A stretch of DNA of 64,000 nucleotides, from positions 38,371-102,370 of the forward strand of contig CAJQUW010009190.1 in the NCBI GenBank assembly GCA_907163375.1, in the 5' to 3' direction. The position numbers and the translations under genes were made by a program. Position 1 is the first letter of the stretch. Every line of letters begins with the position of its first letter. The notes under the pieces are model-generated. The model saw only the letters and a list, made by a program, of their open reading frames with translations. It was not told the DNA's origin and made no database searches. Shown one piece after another: positions 44,395 through 56,306 of the stretch. This stretch comes from Prostheceraeus crozeri. Lineage: Eukaryota; Platyhelminthes; Polycladida; Euryleptidae.

Positions 44395-47065
44395 CCTTCC
44401 CCCGACGAAGCGGGGTAAAAAAAATACCGCAGAGGTATTTGATAATCGATATTTATGATTTGTACTTACTTTTCATTGGCAATATTTCACATGTTTAAAG
44501 TACCAAACACACTTGTAGAAAATAAATGATTTGCCTGATGATCAACGTAATGTATATAAATGAAAAAAATGGCCTTAACGTCACTGGGGTATTTTATTAT
44601 CCCACTTCGTCGGCTACGTCGGTGTTTTTTTCTTATTAAAATGGTCTTAGTTTTGTAATTATTTTGTCTTTAGATCATATGTTCTTCTGCATTAATGATT
44701 TCTTTAGTATTCTAGTATACTCCTACAATTATTTTGGCAACGTAAAGCATGCAAATGCATGGAGTGACGAGTAATAAATGAAAAAAACGACGCTTTTATT
44801 TGTTCTCATGCGCTTCGCTCTCTATATACAGAGTGTTCAAAAAGTGACTGTGCACCTATTATATGTTATATGTATTATCTGTATATGTTATTATATCTGT
44901 CTCACATTGAACCATTGAAAAATTGGTGTTGCTGCTGTCAATCTACTGTACTTCTTTTCATCGCTCATTCTGACTTCTAAAGAAACAATATCACGTGAGC
45001 CGATTGAGATTCGCTCCGATTGGGCAGCAGCGACATTGCAAGCCATTGGTCGAATAGTGAACACAGCTCCACCGTCTTGCGACAAACCTCACGCGCCTGT
45101 ATCCTTCACAATTGCAATTATTATTTCTATGGCTTCACGTTCACGATTGTCAGCTGCATCCATAGCGTCGATGCTGGAGAATTCTGACGATGACGAGAGA
45201 AACGCAGATTCTGACCATGCCAGTGAAACAGAGAGTGATGAATGTGAATTCGGCGAAGAAGAAGGAGACATAATTGATCAATCTTATCTGGACAGTGATA
45301 ACAATTCGGATTCTGAAACAGATGATAATGATACTGAAGATTTGATTCGTGGCAAAAATAATTTTGAGTGGAAAAACGAAGTCTCCAAGACCATCAGCAT
45401 TCAGACGGCATAACATCATTCCTGTGTCTCCCGGTGTAACTTACGCTGTGAAGGATTGTGAAGATGAAACCGACTTTTTTCATTACATTATGGACGAGAC
45501 CATACTGCGTTTCATTCTCAATTGTACCAACAAAAGAATTCCAGATGATACCAAAGAAATTTCGCTCGAGGAACTTGAAGGCTATATTTCTGTATGCCTT
45601 CTTCTCGGACTTACAAAGAAAAGGAACGTGGACATCGCTGAAATATGGAATCCAAATTCATGTCATTACATGGAATTCTGCACACTAATCCTTTCAAGAG
45701 ATCGTTATAAGCTGATTTCAAAATTCATTACATTTGATGATATTGAAGAACGACGAACTGATGCGACCTCCTGTGACAAGTTTTACAAAATGCAATTTGT
45801 TTTCGACCGTTTCCGATCAAAGATAAGAACAGCTTTCGAACCATACTCTCATCTTTGTGTCGATGAAGAAACTATATTCGTTTCGAGGAAAGTGTAGTTT
45901 CAGGCAATATCTTCCAAGTAAGCCTGCTAAATACGGAATAAAGTATTTCTGTATCAACGACGTCAAAACTTCTTATCTGCTGGATGTCACACCTTATCTT
46001 GGAAAGAAAAGTCATTCGTCAAATAGATCGAAAAATGTTGGAGAAGAAGTTGTACTTGATCTTGCAAAACCATACTTCAGAACTGGCCGTGGCATAACAA
46101 CCGATAACTTTTTCTCATCTGTTTCGCTGAATGAGAATCTGTGGAAGAATGGAATGACACATATTGGAACATTGCGAAAGAATAAAGGGGAGATTCCACC
46201 AACGTTCTTACCACAGAGGCAAAAAAAAAAATTTCATCCATGTTTGCGTTTCACAATCAAATGACAATTGTTTCTTACGTCCCCAATCAGTCAAAAGCAG
46301 TTATTCTCATTTCATCGGAACATCACAGCGAGTCGGTTGAAAGAGATGATGCAAAGAAACCGAGTATCATCATTGCGTACAACGAAACGAAAGGTGCAGT
46401 AGACACTTTTGATAAACTGGTTGCCGGATTTTCCTGTCGTCGGTACACAAACGGATGGACCAAAAATTGTTTCTTTTTTATGTTGGACGCTGCCGCCTAT
46501 AATTCATTTGTGTTGTTCACTGAAAAAATCCTGCCGTTCTTAAAAGAAATGTAAAAATACAACGACGCCTTCATCTGGAACAAATGAGCAAGAATTTGGC
46601 TGAGAATGCAATCAGACAAAGAATTCAGCAATGGAAAGACACCAATTTTCAATCAATTACGACACAATTGAGGTCAGTTGCAAAGAAGTATGGATATATT
46701 GCTGACACGACTGCCTCAGTTTTTGACCATCAAGTGGCATCACTTCCGAGTTCTGGGAGATGTTTTGTTTGCCCGAGAGCTCTTGACAGAAAATGCAAAA
46801 CTCGCTGCATGGAGTGCAAACGTTTTGTTTGCAAGGAACATTTCAGTGTTACTTGTTCTCTATGCAGTTCTGATGTGCAGCTCTGATGTGCAGTTCCCGG
46901 TTCAATTTTTTTACTGAGTTTTGTTATTAAAAGAACTTGATCCTATAAATGTGTTTTCTTTTTAAAAACATATTTCTACGAAATTAAATAGAGAAATTCG
47001 AATGGGGTAAAAAAATACCCCGCTTCGTCGGTGATGTCGCAAAAAATGTCTTCGTCGGGGGAAGG
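44395..47065 (+). mobile_element. piggyBac transposon with intact ends
   Basis: A 2,671-bp element bounded by perfect 16-bp inverted repeats CCTTCCCCCGACGAAG and TTAA on both sides. Further CGACGAAG-type words occur inside each end (about 44585-44615 and 47015-47040). It lies within the Polinton's left inverted repeat and is therefore younger than that insertion. It carries one transposase gene on the plus strand, now frame-broken. Confidence 0.95.
45129..46886 (+). pseudogene. piggyBac transposase, frameshifted
   Basis: The start MASRSRLSAASIASMLENSDD at 45129 is preferred over the upstream ATG at 45036, because the acidic N-terminus typical of the family begins there. The DDE_Tnp_1_7 domain follows with all three aspartates visible: LCVDEET, ITTDNFFSS and GAVDTFDKL. 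The C-terminus is a cysteine-rich zinc finger (CFVCPRALDRKCKTRCMEC, then CKEHFSVTC). The frame changes near 45410, 45890, 46235 and 46555, so the gene is not expressed as one protein. The last break includes a stop after LKEM. The number of breaks is small for its length, suggesting moderate age. Confidence 0.93.
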
Positions 47066-47069
47066 TTAA
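47066..47069. repeat. TTAA target duplication, right
   Basis: TTAA directly after CTTCGTCGGGGGAAGG, pairing with 44391-44394. Confidence 0.9.
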
Positions 47070-48082
47070 AAACGACATAAATTCATGAATTTGAACCCTT
47101 TTTCAGGTTTTTAAGACCTAAATACATGAATTTAGTCCATTCAAAAAGTACCATTTTTTCAAAAAATGGTATTTTTAAAAACGACATGAATTCATGAATT
47201 TGAACCCTTTTTCAGGTTATGAAGACCTAAATTCATAAATTTTGGCGTTTTTAAAAATACCCAATTTTTCAAATTTTTCAAAATCTCAAAATTTGAGAAT
47301 TACAATTTTTACTCCCAAACTCATTACCGTTCCAGGACACCGAAAATCATAAAAGTTAAGAATCTCAAATTTGAGAATTACAATTTTTACCCCCCCCTTA
47401 AAATCATGACCGTTCCAGGAAATCGAAAAAATCATAAAAGTTGAGAATTTCAAATTCATGAATTTTATCCTTCTTTCAGGTTTATAAAAAAATATCATGT
47501 GACTAATAATATTTCTTTAACAGGTAGCATTTAATGCAAAATGAAAACACATTCTTTTTGAAATATTTTATTCACATATATGTGCAAGTAGTTTAGATTA
47601 CAAAGTAAATATATGACAACTAGAAAAATGTTACATTCATAAACTGGGAATGGCATTCACATTTTTCTATTGTTACATAAAATGATTGACAATACACACC
47701 ACTACGTCAAATAATATGCTAGAAGTCACACAGTATAAGAAAAAATAAAGAATGTTTCATTTATAAGCTGCGAATAGCATTCCCATTTTTCTATTCTGTT
47801 ACATAGAATGATTGTCAATACATACTACTCATTTTGTGTTTGGCGCTCCTGTATATGTTGTGTCTCTAATTGCTGCGTTAGTCCAGTTGTCATATCAGAT
47901 GTTTGATTTGATTCTTGGGAAGAAAATATCCCTGAGCTAATTTGAAGCAACTGTTCCTCTTTTTTCAAATTCAAAATAATCTTCAAAATACTTAAAGTTT
48001 TTGAAAACAAAGAATATACTAAAAGTACATGTTTGAAGCTTTGTGTTAGCTTGAGAAAGGCGATATAATTTTATCAAAAACG

Positions 48083-48586
48083 TTAATACCTTCTTGAGAA
48101 TTTAATGTTATATTCACTCTCCAACTTTTGAGTAAAGGCTACCATTGACAAATGTTCCATTGATTTTAATTTAGATATCACAAATCCTTGGCAAATAGCA
48201 ATTGATAAGGAAGAATTATTGTGTACTTTTTCTTGATAAATTAAAAAATGTAGAGTTGTAACACAGTTTGGGACAGTGCATGTCGCCTGTGCACTCACGT
48301 CGAGCTGTCGTTGGATTAGTTGTCCTGATGAAAATGAGTTTCTTATTTCAGAAAAAATCTCATTTTTCTTGTCTTCTTTTTCTGGTTTTATCTTCTTTTG
48401 AAAATAGAATTCATGATTTACAGTAAGAGTTTTGAAAAAATCTTTCTTCTCAACTTTGATGAGTGGAAGTACTTGATCACAAAATTTGAGGAATTCGCGA
48501 TGAATAGAAGCACTCATTTTTGTCACAGCTTCGATGTTTAGGTCACGGATAAATTGTAAACAGTCACAGTCTCGTAGAACGCTCAC
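48083..48586 (-). other. Unknown open frame inside the Polinton fossil
   Basis: A 167-codon frame with an in-frame ATG, unusual here because most of the element is broken. It reads as a soluble, lysine-rich protein with no signal peptide or membrane helix. It has no similarity I recognise among core Polinton genes. It may be an accessory gene or captured sequence, or a chance frame. Confidence 0.4.
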
Positions 48587-48929
48587 AGAATGAATGCACG
48601 CAGTAAGAATGAAATTGTAATACGTGGAATAATGGCAGCAGCTGTTTCTGAGAGAGAGAGAATTTTATTACCTTTGCCCCCAGCGAAGCGACTGAAGTAT
48701 ACCAGCATATGGCGCTATTGTCTGCCACAAGCCGCAGCTGCTATCACTTCAATGTTCAACGTCAAAAGCAAGTCAAGCGAAACAAACTAAGATTAGCGAC
48801 TTAAACTTAAAATAGAAAACTTTAAACGAAAAGATGTCAAACAACCAAAGCAATAAAAAAATAATTTGTTCAGTAAAATGTTTTTGTTGTATTCCAATGT
48901 TACCACAAAATTCAAATATTTATATTTTA

Positions 48930-49735
48930 AAAATGGATAAAATTAAAGCTGATAATTTTAAAAGAATAAAACAATTAGAAGAGTTAATAAAACAAAGAAA
49001 TATTATGTAAGAAAATCATCTTCAACATAGAATGATAAAATCTGGTATTCAATCTGATATGTTTGAAAAAATGCAGCAAACCGAGCAAGTAAAAACTGAT
49101 TTTGAGAAAACTATGAAACCATTTAAAACTCTTGAAAGAGAAAGTAAAAATAATGATAAACAAATTGATATAACAGATCCAGAGCACAAAACTATATTAG
49201 ATGACTATGGATTAATAGAATCAAACATTAATAAGAAATTACCAAAATCTATGCAATTTGAACATTCTATTTCATTTATAGATGGAAAAACAATACCTAG
49301 ATTTTATCTCGGACAAAAAGAAATATTTCCACAACCTTTTCGAGGTATAATTTTTTCACCAGATAAATATGCTTTTAATTTAGATAGAAATTTTGTTGAT
49401 CTTTTTAAGAGGAGCAAATTTAAATAATTATGCATTAGAAGATCTCATAAAATATAAAGCTATGTTAGATAGAGTTGGTTGCAGTTAAAATCTCTTAGAC
49501 GTTATAAACAATTAGAAAATTTATTATCAAACAGGGAGTTAAAGTAGGAAAAGGTTTATCTGAAAAACAGAAAACAGAAACAACTGCTATTTTTACCAGA
49601 TGATCCACAAGAATTACTAAATAGATTAAAATATTTTAATATCGGCAATAAAAGAAGGACATTAATTCTTGTTTCAATGAAATTCATGCTATATTGAAAA
49701 GACTGTTAGAAAGGGAAGATATCTAAATGAAGAGG
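48930..49735 (+). pseudogene. Polinton fossil part: conserved coiled-coil protein
   Basis: Broken plus-strand blocks resemble a conserved Polinton/adintovirus protein of unknown function. There is a lysine-rich coiled-coil start, a middle DYGLIE segment, and an end containing LPDDPQELLNRLKY, a signature of that protein. It stands upstream of the next virion-type module, as in related elements. Confidence 0.5.
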
Positions 49736-49812
49736 ATTATAAAAGGGGTATAACGGACATCTCTGATGTCTTTAAGGGCTTCGCCCGTAGCTGAAATATG
49801 TTGTTTCTAATT

Positions 49813-49925
49813 TTTATCTATGATTTTTATTTATGATTTTTATCTATGATTTTTATCTATGATTTTTATCTATGATTTTTATCTATGATTTTTATCTATG
49901 ATTTTTATCTACGATTTTTATCTAT
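49813..49925 (+). repeat. 13-bp tandem repeat
   Basis: About eight copies of TATGATTTTTATC in a head-to-tail array between two fossil genes, with one or two variant units. This is a simple minisatellite; the lack of spacers rules out a CRISPR array. Confidence 0.9.
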
Positions 49926-50269
49926 AATATTTTTTCAAAATTTTAACTAAAAAATGTACTTCAGCAGATTTAGACAAAAATTAATTAATCAATCTAGAAA
50001 ATAGTGACAGTAGATTTTGGGTTCATCAAAATTTAGTACGACGTTAAAAATTATAACAACTACTTCATCACCACACTTGTAATGCTTAGAACCCATTCTT
50101 TCATTTAGAAACAAAATAAAAATTATCAAATTTGTTTTTCATTGACTAGTTTCTTTACATTTAACAACTATTCAAAACGTTATCCAAAGATGAGATGGTG
50201 AATGACCAATTTAGATATTCTACTGATAAAGGCAAAAACAATGGAAAAATACAAACTTTTCTTCACCCA

Positions 50270-50790
50270 GCGAGAGTTCTTACGAAGTTGAAAACAATAT
50301 CCAAATGAAATTAAGAGACATTTTAGGTATACCATTTAAAGATAAGAAACAATTACATTTTGCAGTTGAACCGGCAGTTAATAAATTTTCTCTTACTTTA
50401 GACGAAAATCATCAAGTTGATTTTAATCATGATAGATCATTGTCAAAGCTATTAGGATTTAATAAACTAACCTATAGTCAAGGTTATCATTTAGGTGAGA
50501 AGATTCCAAAAATAACTGAAAATAAATTCATATTGTACATTGTGACATTATTGAAGGAGGATATATAAATGGTTAAATTGTCAAATTTAATATTCAGTTT
50601 TCCAGCTTTTACTGGTACCATTGGTTATAGATTAAATGTAATTCCACAAACATTAATATATTTCCCTATTACAAGAAAACCATTAATCAACATTAACATT
50701 ATATAAAAATCACTGATGAGAAAGGACAAGAAATAAATTATTGGAGGGTGAAGAGATTATGATAGATCTTATTGGTTCGCAGAGGTATAA
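50270..50790 (+). pseudogene. Polinton fossil part: virion-associated module
   Basis: Two adjoining broken blocks match a conserved Polinton/adintovirus protein. The first has a SLSKLLGFNK segment, and the second LNVIPQTLIYFPIT followed by ITDEKGQEIN. In related elements this protein lies beside the packaging ATPase and is thought to be part of the particle; its exact role is uncertain to me. Confidence 0.55.
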
Positions 50791-50914
50791 AATCCTACCG
50801 CGAAGCTAGAGAAGTTTAATTTTTTCTTTTCTTTAGAAACAAACCAAACATAAAATAAATAAAAATAAATTTTTTTTATTAAAAAATGAGTGAAGTACTA
50901 CATTAAATAAAAAA

Positions 50915-51687
50915 AAAAAACTTAAATTTAATCCATCATCCAAATTTATCTAATAAAGTTTTGTCAGTTATTTGCGGAAGATCAGGATGTGGTAAATTCT
51001 CTACATTAAATGTCTATTGTTTAAAATTTTAACGACTCCAAATTTTTTTGGATGTATAAACAAATCTTATAATTTATACAACAAAGCAGAACAACCGTCT
51101 ATCAATTTTTAAAATATGGATTTGAAACTAATCTTAAAAAAACAGTAAAAAACAATTGCTTTCATTATTCAAAAGAATATGAAAAAATCTGAAGATGAAG
51201 AAGAAATAAGTTCGTGGTGTGAAAAATAGAAGCAGCAAAAAAATAATCAGTTAGTTGAATCCAATAAAAATAAGAAAGGCATATAAAATATAGATACAAT
51301 TAATAGATGATAGTGGTAATATGCAAGATCCTAGTAAACTAGATAAAACAATGAAACATTGTGTAATTTTTGATGATTGTGTTAATGATAGAAATCAGTC
51401 AGTTCAGAGAAATTATTTCACGAGAGTTAGACATAATAACTGTAGTGTTTTTTATTTAACACAAAGTATGTATTCATTAGACGGAAGTGTTATTTAGAAA
51501 GAATGCAAATATATTTATACTATTTGAAATAAATGCAAGAAACTTAAGAAAAAGTGATTTGTTAAGAGATTTATGTGAAAGAAATAAAGATGAAATTTTA
51601 AACAAATCGTGTAACAATGCTTGGTCAAAAGATTATGGATTAATCACAATTAATATTGATAAAAAATTCATGATAGAGTTTAAATAA
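50915..51687 (+). pseudogene. Polinton fossil part: packaging ATPase
   Basis: Broken A32/FtsK-like ATPase. A Walker A-type P-loop region lies near 50975-51005, the Walker B-type VIFDDCVNDRN region near 51365 and a conserved YFTRVRHNN segment near 51415. The family's C-terminal block (IFILFEINARNLRK) ends at 51687. This protein would pump DNA into capsids. Confidence 0.75.
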
Positions 51688-51699
51688 CGAGCAAGTTGT

Positions 51700-51760
51700 T
51701 CTCTGACTAGGCTAATCGCCTACGAGGGGCTTTGACCCCCGAACGAAAGTAGTATCGAAG
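51700..51760. repeat. GC-rich hairpin cluster between convergent genes
   Basis: AGGCTAATCGCCT and GGGGCTTTGACCCC stand just after the ATPase end and before the converging polymerase end, in very AT-rich surroundings. The position suggests a transcription-end signal, but this is inference. Confidence 0.5.
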
Positions 51761-51904
51761 ATTTGTTTACCGAGTGATAAAAAATATACAAATATAGTGT
51801 TATAATATTCTTTTTTATTTTATGTATATATCAAATTTGTCTATCTTAGAATTAGTAGAAAATTAAAAAAAAGGTGAAGTTAGTTATTCCATCTCAGGTA
51901 AAAC

Positions 51905-54900
51905 TTTTTTCTTTTATCATCAAATGGAATTAATGCTAATTTTATGTTCTTCTTTTAAATACATTTTATGTTTCTTTGAATTAAGTCTATAATTACATGC
52001 TGTTTTTATTTCATTATTAAATAATTGCATTTTTATAAATCTTGAAATGTTATTTTGATTAGCACTGATGCCTTTGAAATTCCTTATTAATCGTTTTATG
52101 TGTTTTAATATTATTAGTTGTATTTTAACCATAACATTTAGATTTTAAAATATTAGCCTATGTTATGAAATCTTCATTTCCTTCTAGTTCATCCTTTTAC
52201 TTTACATAAATCAGAAGGATGAATGATATCTTTTATTTTATTACTTTGCTTTATCAAGTGAAGAATTATTCGGTATTGTTAATTCTAAGGAAAACAGGAA
52301 ATCGGTTATCACTTTAAAGTGTAATTTATAGTTTTTGCCATAAGCAGGGTGCTAAATATCATACATAAATTTATACATAAATAGTTCTAGCTAATTCTAA
52401 TATAGTGAAACCAATGAAATTAAACTTATCATGTTTTACGCTGAATTTCGACGTAAATGTACAGCAATAGTTCTCACTAAAATCTAGTAGTTCTTTTATA
52501 TGTAGGTTTCCTTGTTAAATTTTGAAAACCTATCTTTATCATAAACTATTTCAATATTTTCTCTTCTATTACGCACATTTTCTAAGTCTTACCGTTAAAA
52601 TGCATTATTCATTAATTTGAAGACACGTTTCCAAATATCATCTTTTAATTTCTTTTAGGCTATGTACGATTTTCATCCTTGAACTCTACATAATTTTTTA
52701 AACTATTTAGATTTTTGAAATTAAAATAGTTTTCGATGTATTTTGGTGAGAATCATTCCATGTTCTCTAATTTACCAATCTAGCATTTCTTCCTTCACAC
52801 AACAATACTTTCCTTTATTACTTGTGTGTTAAACATAAGTTTTTTTGTTTGTGGTCTTGTATTTTTTAGGTAATTAAAGATTTTTGATAATCTGAAAAAT
52901 CTTCTATATTGGGAATTTTGTTTTCGGGACAGAAAGGAAAATATTTTGTTTTATCTTTTATTTCATCAGGATATACTAAATCAAACTTCATATATATAAC
53001 CATGATTATAATTTCCATCATATGTTTTTTGATAATCTAGGAAACGGGGCGGAAGCCCTAGTAGACATCTCTGATGTCGTACGAATATTACACCATTTTC
53101 CATCTCACCTGTTGGTAATTCTTGTCTCATGCAAGAAGAATTATAAAAGGCTATTTAAAATCACAATATAACCAAAATAGATTTTTCGATCATGTCAGTT
53201 GTCTTATCAGACTGCTGCTTGTACTTTAGTCTTCATTGCAGTGATTATAAGTCCGTTGCTACTATTTTGATTTGCTTAAACAATCTTTTACATACAACTG
53301 ATCACTTTTTCTGGAGGATAAAGGATTTTCATTATCCATAATCATCAGGATTTACTTTTTTTATTGGTCACACCTGTACATAAACGATTACTAAAACGGA
53401 TGAACCTCCTCCTCTAATTCAGATTCAAAAATAATAATTATCTATGTATATCTTTATAATGTTTAAGTTTCACTTTGTAGTTTTCCATCCTGTCGCCATG
53501 ATAAAACTGGTGTGAATAACCCTAACATGGCTCAATTCGCATATTTAAAACACATATCCACGAAAGTTTTCGAAAAGATCAGCTAGTATTAATACATCTA
53601 TCTGAAGATATATCAATGTATATCATACATTGTTCTACAATTTACTTCTTCCCATCTTTTCAGCTTTCTACCATGTCTTTTTAGAAATTGTGATTGTTTT
53701 TAATGTGATTTAAATTTATTTATGGACGGAAGTTTCCTGTTCTTCCATAATTTTCTTCAGAATTAAAATAGTCTTCGACTTGCAATCTGAACACAGGTTA
53801 TATCTCCAGTTCTATCCGTTTCGACTGTGAGCGCGGCTATATATCATAAGGAAATATTCTTTTAAAAGGTTTTAAATTATATTTATTTTAATCTTTTTAC
53901 ATTGTTCAGGTTTCAAAGTATTCCCAAAACATTAATGAATCGGAGTCAACACCATCTAAATGCATCTAAAGTTCTAATGCAACCTATTTGCATTGAAAAC
54001 TATTTTCTTCTGTTTTACATATTACCCTTATTTGTTGTAGTTGTCATTTTTCAGATGAAATTAAATTTTATTTACTAGATGGAATCTATTTAGAACCATT
54101 ATAGAAATATCAGAGAAACAACGTTATATTTAAATTTATTGCATTCTGGATTCCAGACATATGAGTGGCCTCTTATACTCCATTTAGATGCTCATGATGT
54201 TTTACTTATCAGATATCTACCTCTGCCATTTTTTATAATTTTTTTGCAATTCTTTTCACAGTAATAAACAATTTGTTTCATTTAACAAAATTTAATTATT
54301 TCTTTTTTCTGTTAATGGGCATCAGTGGTTATTTGTATCAAGCAATTTTGAAAATAATTTTGTAATTTCTTCTACTTTCTTTGTAAACATTTCTGAACTC
54401 TCTTACCATAGGAAAATTGAAAATAATTGATTTAAAATAATTTCAGGATAATTTGAATGAATGTACATTCCAACATACTGGTTTTTGTTACATACTATTT
54501 TCTTTACTTTTGTTCGCTACACTTTTTTCATAATTAAAAACGAAGGTTCTCGGGCATGGCCGTACCATTTTCAGACTATCATTTTCAGAATCGGGTGAAG
54601 CCCTGAACTTTCCGTTCGGATTTTGTGTCATATTAACATTACTGCTTTTCGCATCCACTAAATCGTAAAGGGTACTTTATTTTTAAAATACCATTTTTTA
54701 ATATTTAAATAATCATCTTTTGGAAATGTGTTTTGACTGTTCATTTTGATGACCATTCTCCAAATGGTCTATTCATTCTTCTTTAGTTCTAAAACTTGTC
54801 ATAACATTGCAGACAAGGAAAATTTGTATTATCTGAAGTTTTTGTAAATCTAGAACTATCTTTAACAGTATATAAAATGACTGATAATTACAATATATCG

Positions 54901-55600
54901 ATGTACTGGTTGTTTTGACTGTTCTAGTTTTTCAAATTTATCTTTATTATTTCAGGTGTTTCATCACTTTCTTTTGCAAGATTAAATGTATTTCGATTGA
55001 AAAATTTTTGATTTTAATATTTGTAGCTGACACTATATAATTTATCATATTGTTCTTTATATTGATGTAAGACCATTTTTTTAAAGATTCATTTATTTTT
55101 GATTGGTTTCATTTTCTCATTATTTAATTCTTTATATGTCTTCATTTAATTCTTTGACTCGTTTCTATCTTATTTTGATATTTTATGGCATATTCTTGTA
55201 TATTATTTTTGTTTTTGTTGTATTCTATTTTACATTTTTGGAACTTTTATGTAATTTTGTCTTTTTGTTTATCTTTTCTAAAGATACAGTAATAATCGGA
55301 CTCATACTCCTAATTATAATTACGTCCTTTATAATTATATGATTAATCATTATTGGTGATAGTGTTTTAACCGTTTGAAATTTTTCTAATACATGTTATA
55401 TATCCTTGGATAAACAATATTATGATGCATGCATTTTCCCTATCATAAATACTATTTTCTGATAGACATAAGTTTTTATTAGTTCAAAAAAAATTGTTTT
55501 GAATCTAAGTTCCAGTGAAGTAAAATTTTCCAATAGAAACATAACTTCACTTATTCTCACCACATTTACCTTAATTAAAATTATTCTGCTTTTTATGAAA
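51905..55600 (-). pseudogene. Polinton fossil part: DNA polymerase B
   Basis: Minus-strand blocks follow the C-terminal order of protein-primed family-B polymerases of Polintons. Near 52560-52300 there is an 'N-x-x-I-E-hV' stretch, a K-P-T-Y-K-R segment and the approach to the YGDTDS region. Between 52135 and 51905 there is a tail with SKKHKMYLKEEHKISINSI. An upstream FPYDIYSR-like block near 53850 fits the exonuclease-to-palm region. It is heavily broken, and the 5' limit is approximate. Confidence 0.65.
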
Positions 55601-56124
55601 TTTATAAACCTATTATAATCATATGGAAAATTATGTAAGCCATCAGAAAGATCACATTCCTTTATCTATTTTCTTTTTGTAATGACTTAGTTTCTTTGTG
55701 ATATTCTGCGGATGTAACTTTTAGTATAATCCTCCACAGAAAACAACAATAATCTCATTTATTATGTTGATAATTTGTGGTGAATGACAGGCAAAGGAGC
55801 ATACTATACCAGTATTATTTTTATCTTTATTCAAATATATTTTCTTAGATAGTAATTTAACAAATCTAACCAGATTCACGTAATGGGCTTAATTATACAA
55901 TTTTCTAATTTACGATCAATTTGTTCAATATGTGTGTGTATATCATTACATTATGATTTCTTGGAATTTGTAAAATGTCCTTTTTATTTCTTCAGGAATT
56001 CCATAGGTCATTTTTTGTATAAAGTACTTCTAGCATTCACATAAACATTTGAAAGTTTCCTAAATATATTATAAAAGTTTGTTAATACATTATAAAAAGT
56101 TTCAAGGTATTCATTATGTTCAAC

Positions 56125-56306
56125 GGGCGAAGCCCTAGAACCTTCGGTTCGCACAGACTGTTACATAAATCTTTTATATCTGTCGCGGCGAAGCCCTAGA
56201 ACCTTGGTTCGTACCGTTCATCGGTTCGTTCAGTTCATAAATTTCATCAGTATCGCTAAAGTAAATCTCTTCCATCTGGTCGGGCGAAGCCCTAGAACCT
56301 TCGGTT
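56125..56306. repeat. Three tandem double-hairpin repeats
   Basis: GGGCGAAGCCC (stem GGGC) followed by TA and GAACCTTCGGTTC (stem GAACC) occurs at 56125-56150, in variant form at 56186-56211, and at 56282-56306. Related single units lie at 49776, 53047 and 54593. Confidence 0.9.

Larger units (their letters stand above)
44240..47440. repeat. Polinton left terminal inverted repeat (split)
   Basis: About 520 bp once the inserted piggyBac is set aside. It is built from roughly three tandem copies of an AT-rich unit of about 90 bp with AAAAACGACATAAATTCATG and TTTTTCAGGTTTTTAAGACC. Its inner part (47090-47440) matches the window's last 320 bp in reverse complement at roughly 85% by eye. Confidence 0.85.

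Noticed and set aside
49813-49925. Regular repeat array that might be a CRISPR
   Set aside because: The 13-bp units are head to tail with no spacers, and the sequence is animal DNA.
55103-55342. Hydrophobic 79-codon frame resembling a membrane protein
   Set aside because: Composition is explained by T-rich sequence. It lies antisense to, or within, the broken polymerase region.
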